Assembly: GCA_004519485.1 (NCBI GenBank)
Contig: CP038130.1
Coordinates: 186,001 to 250,000 of the forward strand
Direction of reading: 5' to 3'
DNA length: 64,000 nt
Source of the DNA: Nannochloropsis oceanica
Taxonomy: Eukaryota; Sar; Eustigmatophyceae; Eustigmatales; Monodopsidaceae
How positions within the stretch are numbered: position 1 is the stretch's first letter; every line of letters starts with the position of its first letter. The notes under the pieces were generated by a model. The model was given only the letters and a program-made list of their open reading frames with translations, was not told where the DNA came from and did no database searches. Positions 33,998 to 45,019 of this stretch are shown here, in pieces. Both the position numbers and the translations under genes were made by a program.

Positions 33998-34483
33998 GTG
34001 TGTCTAACCCTATCTCTCACGGGCGTCCCCTCCCCGACAATTGGGATGTCTGCGGGCTTGCTTCTTCGACAGCGGCCTGTCTTCGGTGGCAAAAGTGGTA
34101 GGTGGAGAGTTGGAGTCTGGATTTATTGGTCAAGGGAAAGGAAATCTGGACAGACAGGGAGAAAAGATAGAATACACACAAGGGAAAGAGCGTGTGACGA
34201 CGAACAAAGCGCGATTTTTAACGGTGTGCTCTGTCTCGCGCAAAACAAGGCAAATACATAGGTATGCGCACAACGCACAACACCGACAACACTGTTTCCT
34301 TTCCATGCCACATATGCACAGGGACTTTCACCTTGCGACACTTCGGATCGTCTCCCTCCCTCCTTCTGTCCTTATCCTCCCTCTCCTTGACCAGCAAGCA
34401 GCATTAGCAGCATCACCATTCCGCCCCGCAGCACACCTAAGCCGCACCTACAGAGCTACACACCCAAGAGCAAAGCATAAAGC
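33998..34483. promoter_or_regulatory. divergent promoter region, protease / UBAC2-like
   Basis: A 486-base gap separates two start codons on opposite strands, so both promoters must lie here. No recognisable core element was identified. Confidence 0.5.
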
Positions 34484-35491
34484 ATGGGTGCCCTCGCCGG
34501 ATTCATCAACGCCCCCGTCACCAAAGGCTACTGCCTCTTGGTGGTGGGCGCCTCCCTCCTTTCCTCCTACACCCAATCCGGCCCAGCTCTCACTCTAGAC
34601 CTCGCCCGCATTCTCCGCAAGGGGGAAATCTGGCGTCTGCTCACCAGTCAACTAGCCTTCCAAGAACATCCACAAACCGTGCTCGGAACATTTTTACTAT
34701 ACACCTTTCGGCATTTTGAACGGCAGATGGGCTCGAGGAAATTTGGGTCTTTTTTAGTCCTTTCCACCTTGCTAGCTACCTCGGCCGAAGCTGCCATCGC
34801 TGCCTGGGTGGGTCCAAGTGGAGGCGGTAAAGGAGGCAGGAATGGATTGGTGCTGGCATCAGGGCCGTTCGGGGCGATGTACGCGATGTTTGTCCTGTTC
34901 TATACGACTGTGCCGAAGCTGAATCCAAAGTTGGTAGGGGTTTTCGGGGTGGACATAAGTGACAAAAGCATGTACTACGCGGTGGGGGCGCAGCTGCTGC
35001 TGGGGGGTGGGTGGGCGACAGCAATCCCGGCTTTGTGTGGTTTAATGGCGGGGATGTTGTACAGAAGAAATGTGCTGGGGATTCAGAAGGTGATGCTTCC
35101 GGGGGTTGTGTGTAGGTGTCTTGCATCCATGCTTAGCCCGGTACTGCAGACGGGGCGGCCGATCCCGGGGGCGGAGAGGCGAAGGCGGGGAGGAGGGGGA
35201 GGAGGAGGAGGGCCAGGTGGGAGGGAGCAGCTGTTGCCGGGTGCGGGGGGCCCGAGGTATCAGCCAGGACAACCAAGAAGGGGGGGAGGGAGACACCAAC
35301 CAGTAGGAGGAGCTGCAGGAGCAGGAGTAGCGGTCCCGCTTGCTGGCATTCCACCGCCGGCGCCGGCATCGGAGGAGGCGATTGAGATGTTGATGGGTTT
35401 GGGATTCGAGAGAGGGGCGGTGGTGAGGGCATTGCAGGCTGCGGACAACAATGTAGAGGTGGCGGCCAATCGGTTGCTGGCGGGGGGATGA
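34484..35491 (+). CDS. UBAC2-like rhomboid pseudoprotease with C-terminal UBA domain
   Basis: Single-exon gene of 335 residues. The N-terminal two thirds is a rhomboid/Derlin-like membrane domain with several hydrophobic segments (APVTKGYCLLVVGASLLSS; GKIW-like KGEIWRLLTSQLAF; SFLVLSTLLATSAEAAIAAW; GPFGAMYAMFVLFY). The catalytic Ser/His pair of active rhomboids (GxSG and late His) is not apparent, as in UBAC2. A Gly/Arg-rich linker (35170-35330) leads to a C-terminal UBA domain (EEAIEMLMGLGFERGAVVRALQAADNNVEVAANRLL), which binds ubiquitin. The likely role is ER membrane quality control, ERAD or lipid-droplet protein sorting, by analogy with UBAC2/UBXD8 partners. The start ATG follows an AAAGC context. 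Confidence 0.8.
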   Translation: MGALAGFINAPVTKGYCLLVVGASLLSSYTQSGPALTLDLARILRKGEIWRLLTSQLAFQEHPQTVLGTFLLYTFRHFERQMGSRKFGSFLVLSTLLATSAEAAIAAWVGPSGGGKGGRNGLVLASGPFGAMYAMFVLFYTTVPKLNPKLVGVFGVDISDKSMYYAVGAQLLLGGGWATAIPALCGLMAGMLYRRNVLGIQKVMLPGVVCRCLASMLSPVLQTGRPIPGAERRRRGGGGGGGGPGGREQLLPGAGGPRYQPGQPRRGGGRHQPVGGAAGAGVAVPLAGIPPPAPASEEAIEMLMGLGFERGAVVRALQAADNNVEVAANRLLAGG

Positions 35492-35806
35492 AGGAAGGAG
35501 GGTGGGAGGGAGGGAGGGAGGGCAGGGAGGAAGAATTATATTAGTACCCTGAAGGAAAATAAAGTAGAAAAGACTGGAAAAGACTCAACACAGACAGTAA
35601 TGTCATTTGCCTATGATGGCGTCTTGTTTCTTTCTGTGTGGCGGCGGCTATCTTCCTCCTTCTTCACCTCTCCTTTCTCCTTGTTGTCATGAAGGGTGAA
35701 AGTAAAACGCGCTGCTCCGGGGCCAAGACAGGCGTCCCTGCATTTCTCTTTGAACGCTAACTACTCCCCTCTCTCCTCCCCTCCCTCCTCTTCCTCCCTC
35801 CCTGCT
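35492..35806. other. convergent 3' flanks, UBAC2-like and CinA-C fusion genes
   Basis: No coding signal is seen. An AATAAA-like element (gaaaataaag) occurs near 35560, a possible polyadenylation signal for the plus-strand gene. Confidence 0.5.
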
Positions 35807-37390
35807 TCACCCCTTCACTGCCATCTGTGCGCGGATTTCCGTCGAGCTCATGTCGACGCGAAACTGCTCTTCACTCAATCCGAGAAACATTCCCAGAATC
35901 GACCGAGGGAGGGACAGAGGGCGGGCTTCCTCCAACACCGAATCCAGCGTCATGAACCCTCCCTCCTTCGTCTTCCTTCCACCCACCACAAACCTACAAC
36001 CATGCATACTAATCTCATTCAGGGCGAGGAGGAGGGCGTCCCTCCCTTCCTCCTTCCCTCCCTCCCTCGCTTCCTCTGAATCCACGACATAATATTTCGG
36101 TTGCAGCAGCCGTTGGGCCGTGTCCGCGCCGATGAGGAAGTAAGAATTGGGAAAGAGTCGGGCTTTCGTTACGAAGAGAGGGGCGCGGGTCAGGACGAGA
36201 AGGGGGAGAGGGAGGGAGGGAGGGAGGGAGAAAGAGGAGGGAGAGGAGAACTGGGAAAGGCGTGGGAGGAGGAGAGTTCGGTCAATGAAACCTTTATCGG
36301 CATTACAGGTGGATATCTCGAAGAGGACGGGGGGGAGGGAGGGAGGGATGGAGGGATGGATGGAGCCAAGGAGGGTCTGGGCGGCATGAGCGAGTTGGAG
36401 GTGGCCGTCGTGGAGAGGGTTGAACGACCCGGGGTAGATGATGAGGGGGGAGGGAGTGAGTGAGGGAGGGAGGGAGGGCGAGAGGAGGGGGACGGAGGAA
36501 GGAAAGGCTTTGAGGCCGCTGGGTGCGTGGGGGGAGGGGACGTAGAGAACACGATCGACAGTGTGGTGGATCATCAGCGCGTCAAGTGCATCCCCTCTTT
36601 CCTTCCCTCCCTCCTTCCCTCCCTCCTTCTGCTCCTCCTCCACTACCCGCACCAGCTTATCCTCCCCGCCCGCCCCGCCTTTCCCGGCGCTCACGCACAG
36701 AGCCTCTAGCCACGACGAGGACGAGGACGAAGACGAGGACGAGGGATGAAGGGAGGGGTGGGTGGCTTCCAATAGCGCAGCCAGAGTCCCCTTACTGACC
36801 TCAGCATCTTCCTCTGTCCGTGTCCGAGCCCCTTTGGTAAGTGCCAAATAGTAGGACTTTGAGACGATTTTTCCATCTTCGTCCAGTGTGTGAGTTGCTA
36901 CATGGGCCCTGTGTGCCCCCCTTTTGGTTTCCCTTGACACCACGGCCGCCGTGCAAGCTACGCCGACGAACTTCCCCTTCCGCAACACCTCTATCCCTCC
37001 CTCCCTCCCGCCCTCCTCCTCCCCACCCGCCACTGCAGATGTCACAGCGCGCGTGTACGCCGCCTGGGCGAGCTCTCGTGCTGTCGATGCAGAGCAGTAG
37101 GAGCCGTTGGAGGGTAGTTGCTCCCCGCTTCCTCCCTCCCGCCCTCCTTCACCTTTGAGGTAGGCCTTGATAGAGCCCTTGGCGTAGGGGGAAGATAGTT
37201 CAATTAACACGTTGCTCGCTCCAGGCGTACCGAGCATCCATGCAAAGAGTGAACCACCGGCGCCGCTGGTGCAGATGCAGATGTGGAGGTGGGAGGAGGA
37301 GGAGGAGGGAGGGGAGGAGGAGGACGGCGGCATGTTGTAGAGGGCGTGGAGGGCAGATTGGACTTCGGTGGGGATGGGGGATTCGGTCAT
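35807..37390 (-). CDS. CinA-C domain fused to a NMN/NaMN adenylyltransferase-like nucleotidyltransferase
   Basis: One open frame. The first part matches the CinA C-terminal fold (CTSGAGGSLFAWMLGTPGAS, then YCSASTARELAQAAYTRAV and the substrate-loop region VGVACTAAVV), which in bacteria is PncC, nicotinamide-mononucleotide deamidase. The second part is a nucleotidyltransferase: YPGSFNPLHDGHLQLAHAA (variant HxGH site), YFLIGADTAQRLL and the terminal DMSSTEIRAQM. I recall an Arabidopsis protein, At2g01220, with this general arrangement. If both domains are active they could convert NMN to NaMN and then NaAD, but neither activity is proved. The ATG at 37390 is the best in-frame Met; the frame stays open upstream without an ATG to about 37800, so a 5' exon is possible. 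In-frame repeat-derived tracts (GGRE, poly-Ser, PPSL) interrupt both domains. Confidence 0.75.
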   Translation of the reverse strand: MTESPIPTEVQSALHALYNMPPSSSSPPSSSSSHLHICICTSGAGGSLFAWMLGTPGASNVLIELSSPYAKGSIKAYLKGEGGREGGSGEQLPSNGSYCSASTARELAQAAYTRAVTSAVAGGEEEGGREGGIEVLRKGKFVGVACTAAVVSRETKRGAHRAHVATHTLDEDGKIVSKSYYLALTKGARTRTEEDAEVSKGTLAALLEATHPSLHPSSSSSSSSSSWLEALCVSAGKGGAGGEDKLVRVVEEEQKEGGKEGGKERGDALDALMIHHTVDRVLYVPSPHAPSGLKAFPSSVPLLSPSLPPSLTPSPLIIYPGSFNPLHDGHLQLAHAAQTLLGSIHPSIPPSLPPVLFEISTCNADKGFIDRTLLLPRLSQFSSPSSFSLPPSLPLPLLVLTRAPLFVTKARLFPNSYFLIGADTAQRLLQPKYYVVDSEEAREGGKEEGRDALLLALNEISMHGCRFVVGGRKTKEGGFMTLDSVLEEARPLSLPRSILGMFLGLSEEQFRVDMSSTEIRAQMAVKG

Positions 37391-38565
37391 GGTTGAAGAG
37401 GGGGAGGAAAAGGTCTGTACGCTGTTGCCACTGCAGCTACCACTGCTGGTGAAAGTGGAGGGGAAAAGAGAGGCCGAAGATCCCCTTCGTGAGCGTGCGA
37501 GAGGAGAAGAGGAGAAAGAGGAGAAAGAGGAAGTGACAGACCGAGAGGATGAAATACACGAAACGACCGGCGAAGGTGCCCACGCTGATGGTATGAATGA
37601 GCAAAAAGGCGTTGCTTCCCCCACTGAAGATGATGGAGAGGCAGACCCCCGGGGACTGATGCTGATGGTGCTGCTGGTGGTGGCGCTTGAGCTGGCGAGA
37701 GGAACTAGTGCTGAGACTAAGGGCAAGTATCCACCGCCCAAGGACCAAGTAATACAGCGGAGGGCGATAAGGATGAACGGTGGGTGGTGGTTAATGCCAA
37801 GGCCACGCCTATTGGGAGTGGATCAGGGGGAAGAGGGAGGGAGGGAGGGGAGAGAGGGAGGAGAACGGGTCAAGTAAGGAGGAAAAAAGGGGGAGCAGGA
37901 AGGAGGGCACAAGACCAGAAGCTGCGTGTATACAGATAGACGTACCGAGTGCTCCTAATCATGCCTTGGGCCGAAGCACGCCTGGATTGGTTGATGTCTG
38001 CTTGGTCTCTAGCTTAGAGTGCTTGCTGCTGGTGCTCTGGTGCTGCTGCTGGGGCTGATGCTTTGATATCACTTGTCCATGCACTCGTTCGGTGCCCGAT
38101 GTCCACAAGCAAAGCCAGAAGGCAAATTGATCGACGTCTATGCAAGGCATGTGCAGGGCGTGTAAGTGTCGTGTGCGTGTGTTATAAAGAGGATGCGGAA
38201 GAGGCATATGGAAAAAAGTGTCGTGCAGTTCTGCAGCTCGGATAATTTTGAGGTGCGACTCGGGCCGATAAGCGAGCAAAGAAGGCATCTTTGCTCATTC
38301 TTGAGCCAGATGTACCCTTGAGCACATTACGCCCCTGACCCTACAGCTACCAGAACGACACCCACTACAGCACGAAGAAGAAGGCGTGGGAGCGGGTGTG
38401 GTGGCTGTAGAAGCCGCAGCGAAGCAAGCTGCCACTCATTTGTCGCCTCCCCCATCCGCCCTACCCTCAGTGCCCAACGCCCTCTCACTCGCTCCCCGCC
38501 CTCCCCATCCTCCCACCCTCCACCCCTTCAGGTCACAGACAGGCAAGCAGGGCAGGCAGGCAGCC
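37391..38565. other. divergent intergenic region, CinA-C fusion / NDUFB9
   Basis: Probably holds the 5' leader or a missed first exon of the minus-strand fusion gene (the frame remains open to about 37800) and the NDUFB9 promoter. Otherwise nothing is recognised. Confidence 0.45.
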
Positions 38566-39392
38566 ATGGCGAACGCCTCCATGCGGGCCGCTGCGGCCCA
38601 GTACATCAACCCCGCCGTCAAACTCTCCCACAAGACGACCGTCATCCGGCTGTATCGCAAAAGCCTCAAGACACTCAATTCCTGGTCCGTATGTATACAT
38701 GGCGTGGGCCTGGGCCTCCCTTCCTCCCTCTCTCCGTACACCTTTGTGTGCTTGTGAGCTTGTGTGCTTCTACTATTGCAGTCGACACCGTGAGGGTCTG
38801 CTGCATGTGTGTGGGGTCATCCTCACCTCCTTTCCTCTCTTCTTCCATCTCTCCCCTTGTTCCCTTGCCTTGGCGTGCCTGTTAGGACATCTTATTGCAC
38901 TCATTGGCCTTCCTTCTCCGCATATGCCCACTTTGTATGGAACCTATAGGATGCTCGCGCCGTCCCACTCACTCACTCACCCTCCCTCCCTCCATCTCCC
39001 TCTGTCCCTCCCTCCTTTCATCCTCACCCCCTCGCCACCCACACAGGGCGATTGATCGCGAAGTGTTCCTAAGCGAAGCCAACAAAATCCGCAGCGAATT
39101 TTCGTCCAACGCACACCTTGCTCCCGAGTCAGGGAAGGTCAAAGCCTTGGTGCGCGAGGCGCAAGAGAAGCTGCTGACACACTCGCATCCGGACAAGTAC
39201 ATTTTGCCCTGGATGCCGGGAGGAACTTTGTTTATGCGTAACCCGCCCTTGCCCTTCGACGTGGTGTTTGCAGGCCACGTGCCCGAGGAGCTGCACGAGG
39301 AGCCAATTAATATAGACATGACACCGGTGGTGAAGGGGGAGAAGGGCGATGGGCGGGTGTTGGTGGACAGTGCCAATAAAGCCTACTTTTAG
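38566..39392 (+). CDS. NDUFB9: mitochondrial complex I LYR subunit NDUFB9 (B22)
   Basis: Accessory subunit of respiratory complex I that binds the mitochondrial acyl-carrier protein through its LYR motif. Two exons, 38566-38684 and 39047-39392, join in phase 2 to read NSWAIDREVFL. The LYR signature is TVIRLYRKSLKTLNSW. The acidic/Arg helix (SEANKIRSEFSSN) and the C-terminal NDUFB9 signature HPDKYILPWMPGGTLFMRNPP (human: HPQPYIFPDSPGGT) are both present. Length is about 155 residues, similar to the family. The intron ends in CCCTCCCT-type and CTCACC pyrimidine sequence. Confidence 0.88.
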
Positions 39393-40447
39393 AGGAAGGG
39401 AGGGAGGAAGGGAGGGAGGAAGGGAGGGAGGAAAGGAGGGAGGGAGGAGGAGTGTATGTAGAAGATGAAAGGGGAGGAGGAGAAGTAATGGGAGAGGGTG
39501 GTTGAAGAATGGGGGGGGAAAGGGAGTGGAAGACAAGAAGCACAGCAAATATTGAGATGAAGGAGCCCGCGCGAGAGAGAGACGGGACAAAGGTTTCTGC
39601 CATTGTATCGTTGTTGATGTCGCTATAGTTCTTCTATTTAATGATGTGATTGTCATTGTGATTGTTGTTGCGATGATTGTTGTTGCGATGGTTGTTGTTC
39701 TCTTCACTTTCTTCCTCCTCTCTTTGTCGACGCTCTCTATTTTTACCCCTCCTTTCCTCTTTCATGTTCGATTCATCATGTTCCAATTTAAATTGTTTTT
39801 TAAATTTTGTGCCGTTGCTTTTCATTCGGGTGGGGGTGCTTTTTGTTGCTTTGGCAGTTGGTGTCATTTCTCATTTCCTCCTTGCTTCTCTCTCTTTCTC
39901 TCTCACTTACACACACACAGACACGGACGTAAAAGCACAGAGACACACACCGACTTGTCATCAGAAGGGGGGATGAAAGGAGGAGAGAAAAAACAAGCAA
40001 GCGACGGCATCTTCATCTCGTCGATGCCACGCACAGGCCCCTCCCTCCTTCCTTTTCTCCCTTTCACCTTCCCTCCCGTCATATCACCACACTCTCTTTC
40101 GATTCTGCTGCTGCTGCTTGGGGCCATGTTCCTCTCTCAGTCATTCTCCTACCTTTCTATTCTAGCCTTGAGACATGCAAAAATCTCTCTCTTCTTCCCC
40201 TCATCTCTCATTCGTTTTTCTTTCTCTTTTCTTCTCCCTCTCTTGTCTGTTCTGATGGTATGAATAAATAAAAAGACAAAGGTATTGTTACATGCATAAA
40301 TATATGGCTATCGTGTCAAGACCTCTCCCTGCCCCTCCTTTAGCTTGTCTCTACTACCGCCCATCACCCACATGTCCTTGCTGCTTCTGCTACTGCTACC
40401 GCTGCTTCCCTTCTTCCTTCCTTCCCTCCCTCCTTCCCTCCCTCCCT
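39393..40447. other. convergent 3' flanks, NDUFB9 and NDR kinase
   Basis: No supported gene. Holds GGGAGGAA repeats just after the NDUFB9 stop, a GTTGTTGCGAT imperfect repeat (39650-39700), and AT-richer sequence with AATAAATAAA at 40263, a candidate polyadenylation signal. Confidence 0.55.
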
Positions 40448-42604
40448 TTACGCCTCCTCCTCCCCCATCATCCAACTCCCCTCACTCTCCCCCCTCTCCA
40501 ACACCGTCGGCGGCGGACCAAACAGCCCCTCCTCCACCACCCCCCTCACCACCAGCTTTGTGCTTCGTTTGTAGGTATATCCTATGAACTCCCCCCCTTC
40601 CCCCTTCCCTCCCCCTCCCCCTCCCTCCCCCGCATTCCTCCCCCCCCCTCCCTCCACCTCCGGAAAATCGTCAAAATTCGCAGTTATTTGCTCAATTAAC
40701 GGCTGAAACCTCGCATCTCTCCTCTCTACGCCCTTCAGGTCCTCCATCATCCCTCTCAATACCTCCGACCCCTCGGGACGGTACGGTGCCTCGAGCTCCT
40801 TCAGTCCCTCCCATTCCAGCCCTGACGTGGCAAACCACGGGTGGGCCTTGATCTCCTCCAGGCCGTTCCTTCCCAACCTCCTTTCTGCTGGTGCAATGAG
40901 TGAATGCATGAAGTCCAAGCACGCGGGGCTGACCCTCGAACGTACCTCCGCCGGTACCTCCAAGTGTTGCTGCCACCGTAAGATTTTCCGGCATGTCATG
41001 ACGGGCTCGTCGGCGTAAAACGGCGTGTACCCCACGAGGCATTCATACATGATCACCCCTAGACTCCACCAGTCGCATTCACGGCCGTAGCCCTTTTGCA
41101 TCAGAACTTCAGGTGCGATGTAATCAGGCGTGCCTACGGTGGAATAAGCAAGCTTACGGTCACGGGTAGGGGTGACAAGGGGAGGAGGAGGGGTGGAGGG
41201 ACGCCGGGAGGAAGCGGAGGAGGTAGGCAGGTGAGGTGCACAGTGTGGGTGGTGGTAATGGTGATGGTGGTGGGGGTGCGAGGGGGAGGGAGCGCGATTG
41301 CAGGCCCCGGCACCGTCAGCAGGCGAGGCATGGACAGAGATGGAGGAGCCGTCGTAGAGAAGGGGAGAGTCTTCCAAATCCACCTTCTTACACAGACCCA
41401 TATCGCTCAGTTTGAGATGACCGTCCCAATCGAGAAGGATGTTGTCGGGCTTGAGGTCCCGGTGGATGTAGCCGAGCTCGTGGACACTCGCGACGGCCAT
41501 AACCATCTCGGCCATGTATTGACGGGTGGCGGCTTCAGGGAAGGTGTCTTCCCGGATGAGGAGGGTCATCAGGTCCCCACCGGGGAGGAACTCCATCACC
41601 ATGTGGAGCATCTGAGAAGGGAGGAAGGAGGGGAGGAAGGGAGGGTGAGGGTGAAGTCTTCAAATCAAATCAGTCTCTTATATCGCATTGGTACCGGGTG
41701 GAAGCATCCTCTTTCGTCCTTCCCTCCCTCCCTCCCACCTGTCCTCCCTTTGTACCTGCTCATCTTGGAAGGAATAGTGCAACGTGACAATCCATGGATT
41801 ATCCGCAACGGCCAAAACGTCTCGCTCCGCCCGCACATGCCCTACTTGGTTCTTCCTGACCATGGCTTCCTTAATCATGGACTTCATAGCGTATACCTCG
41901 CCGTTGGACTTCTTTTTCACCAGGTGAACCTACAAAGAATAGGAGGGAAGGAGGAATGGATAACTAGCCTGCTGTATTGCTCTCGTGCATATTTACATCC
42001 TCTTTTACTTCCCCTCCTCCACAATCTCCCTCCCTCCCCTCCCTCCCTCCCTCCCTCATTCCCTCCCTACCTCTCCAAACGCTCCCCTCCCAATGATGAC
42101 CAAAGGATCGAAATCATCCGTCGTCAAGCGTCGCTGTTGCTCGCGCTTGTGTTCGTCTTCCATTCGTTGGAGCTCTGCCCGGTAATGCTCTTTTTGGATC
42201 TCATCCAAGTTGAGGCGGGCCTGCAAGGAAGGAGGGAGGGAGGGAGGGAGGGAGGGAGAAAGGGAGGGATGGATGGATTGGGTAAGTGGACCAGGCACAA
42301 AAGTCAAGGTCCACAAATCTCACTTCTCGGCCAACAAATGCCGACAACTCGGTCACTGGGCGCTTGGCCCTCTCTTCCTTCCCCAGTTGCTTACCATTGT
42401 CTCCTCCAAATTCGCCCGTCGGTCCTTCTCCTCCTCCTTGTCCCGTCTTAGACGCTCGTACTTCTCTTCCAGGTAAGCTTTCATCCGATCTGCCTTGTCA
42501 TTGGCTACCGCCTCTGCCGACATTCGCCCAGGCGTTCCGGGGGGCACGAGTCCTCTCCCCCCTCCTCCTACTGCTCCGGCTGTTCCTGTCCGCCGCGACG
42601 CCAT
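40448..42604 (-). CDS. NDR/LATS-family AGC kinase (Hippo/MOR pathway)
   Basis: Nuclear Dbf2-related Ser/Thr kinase. Exons are 42604-42395, 42220-42071, 41929-41756 and 41611-40448, with consistent phases. The N-terminal MOB1-binding helices are [17 protein letters not shown] and [20 protein letters not shown]. Kinase motifs are IGRGAFGEV (glycine loop), EVYAMKSM (VAIK Lys), [13 protein letters not shown] (catalytic loop) and [11 protein letters not shown]. The activation-loop phosphosite is in [10 protein letters not shown] and the hydrophobic-motif site is in FIGYTYKRS. The DFG motif reads SDMGLCKK, that is DMG. The activation-segment insert typical of NDR kinases is long and His/Ser/Pro-rich (41330-41150) instead of basic. 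A Gly/Glu-rich low-complexity stretch (from GGGA-type DNA) precedes the hydrophobic motif. Likely function: morphogenesis and cell-cycle exit with a MOB cofactor. Confidence 0.92.
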
Positions 42605-44956
42605 GCCCGAGAGCAAGCCGTGCTGCTGGTGCTGCTGGTGCTGCTGGTGCTGCTGGTACTGCCCCAGGCGGTCGTTGTTATATGCGTCTAGACAAGATGT
42701 TTGCCCGGTGGTCGATGGCGTGTCTCACGTCGTCACCACGTGGGGACGCCGTGCACGATGTCGCCCCGTTGAACGGGACGTCAAGTCCACGTGCTACACC
42801 CTTTGCCCCCCCGTCCCCCTGTCAAAAAGCGAGCGTGAGTGGTGGGAGAAGTGTGTGTGGGTACATAAGTAATTCGTCGTCGTATATGCATCCACGCAGC
42901 AAATTCGTAGAACATTTTGGATGAGGGCAAGCGCATGTCAAAGGTCGGTCAAAGAAGAGAAGCACGAGTATGAAGGAGATGAATCGTGTGTCTGGTGTGT
43001 GGACTCATGGGCGCGTCTGATTTGCCCCCCCCCACACGAGGCTAAGTATTCAGAGGCAGAGGAGAGAGACAGACATAACGTGGCGTGTCTTTGGCATCCC
43101 TGTATTCGCCGGCATCGTCCACACGATGGGGGGCGGAGAACAGAAATAGCGCAGGGACGAGCAAGCAAAGGAAAATACCTAAAATGAGTTCATATGGTGA
43201 ATTAAATCGAGATATGAGTGGATTGATGCGTGCGTATGAGAGACTCTTGCGTCTTCTGCTCTCGGGAGTCCCTCAGCGCAGCATCCTGATTTTGCTCCTC
43301 TCGTCGTGACGACGACATGATTCCGCGTGTGCGTTTTTTGGGGGTGCGGGGAGAAGAGAAGTGCACATCAAAAAGCTTGCATGGACAATTACCGACACAG
43401 CACACCATAAGATTATTTCATAAGAGGGCCATTCATGCAGGTGGACGAAGGGCCTCTTGGTTTGGTCGGTAAAGCATGACACAGACACTCAAGCCACACA
43501 CCGGCAGGGCCAAGGCTGCCGCCGCCGTTCGCCCGCCGTTAGTTTCCTACAATCCTACAATCATAGCGTGCAACCTATCCGCAGACAAATGCAAACACCA
43601 AGTATTTACACGAGAGTGTCTCCACTCAGGACTACACACGAGGAAAAGCATTCAAAAAATAAATTGTTGCATATTCTTTCCTTATTTTGCCGAATTTTCA
43701 TTGCTTTGACAGTTTTTTTTCACCAGCAAGCAGTGCAGAATTCGAGTATTTGAATGGCCCATGAAAAGGACGAGATACGCCTTAGTGTGGCGTGTCTAAA
43801 CTGTCCCTGCCTTGTATACATGTTCCCAGATTTCATAATTTGGTAAAGCTCACACATCCAACAATTGAGACAGTGAATAATGCGAGGGAGAGTGGTCCAA
43901 TAAAGAAGTGCTATGAGACACTCGGAGTGGCTACCAAGACAAGCGATGCCTGCGCGTTGTTTGTTCACAGAAAACCTCTTCCTTGTGTAAGCCTGCTATT
44001 TGATGAATCAGTGTGGATGCTGCGAAATAGACTTACGCTCTTTGAAAAAATGCGCGCGAACGCGCTGAATGTGCGGGTGTCCGTGTGGAATTTCCTATTT
44101 TTGCAGGACCAAGAAGACCTTTGAGCACAGAAATTATGAGGTCTTTTCCCATTCTCTTGTAACCCATTTTCTTTTAAAAAGTGTAAGTAATGAGTCGTAT
44201 CATTTTTATATCAGTCACCATATGGGACACGGCAGGATCGCACCGTGCCTGCCCTCCTTCCCTGCCTCCCCTCTCCCCTGGACTAGCACGACGAGTGAAA
44301 AACCCACAGAGAGAGAGACAATGAGAATTATCGCAGGATAGATGTTGGGCCAAGTCTGGATTGATCGGAATACGAATGTTTGTACGTAATTTCTAAAGTC
44401 TTTCGCGTCCCTCTGAAATCGAGCCTTAGGAGAGTCCGCGAGCAATTATGTTCTCCACTTAGACTTCACCTGTCTTGAGAACCAAAGTATTCCATTACAC
44501 GTAAATATCATCAAGGAAAGTATCTCAGAAGCGGAGAAACATTATGCTCGAGTGCACACTTGGACCTTGACTGGTTTTACACGACGTCCCCATCTCTGCG
44601 GGCAGGTTGAACGAGCCTCCACTCCGTCATTCCTTGCGGTCCCTGACAGCCAACCGTGTGCAGTCGACAACAAAATATTGTGTAGGAGGAAAAGAGGAGA
44701 GAAAACTATTGCATGGCCTCGTTCTCCTTCGTTTCCTCAGTGTTTGTTGCCTCAGTCTTCCCCCTCGGCCCTTTCATCATCAGGCCGTGTCCCCAAGGCA
44801 AGCACGGGCAGCCAAGCAAAGACTCTAGATGTGGCTTGATCAAATTTCCAAAGACAGCATGGAAAAGTTAACTAAATAAACAGATATCCGTGGCTACACC
44901 GCCCATATTTTATCTTTCACTTGGCCTCCCTCGGCATGAGGAGGCCGGATCGTGCG

Positions 44957-44967
44957 TTTGGCGGGAA
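44957..44967 (+). promoter_or_regulatory. E2F/DP-type site upstream of RNR2
   Basis: The sequence TTTGGCGGGAA is a full match to the classical E2F consensus (TTTSSCGS family). It lies 522 bases upstream of the RNR2 start codon; the transcription start is unknown. RNR small-subunit genes are established E2F targets in animals and plants. Confidence 0.5.
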
Positions 44968-45011
44968 GGCGGGGAATTGTTAATTTACGAACGGTCTTCG
45001 CCAAGAATGAA

Positions 45012-45019
45012 GGCGGGAA
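45012..45019 (+). promoter_or_regulatory. second GGCGGGAA E2F-like core
   Basis: A second GGCGGGAA core lies about 50 bases after the first and in the same orientation. It lacks the TTT arm, so it is weaker evidence. Confidence 0.35.

Noticed and set aside
37437-37748. Hydrophobic minus-strand frame overlapping the CinA-C gene start
   Set aside because: Begins at a TTG codon, has no family signature, and overlaps the frame of the fusion gene in another register.
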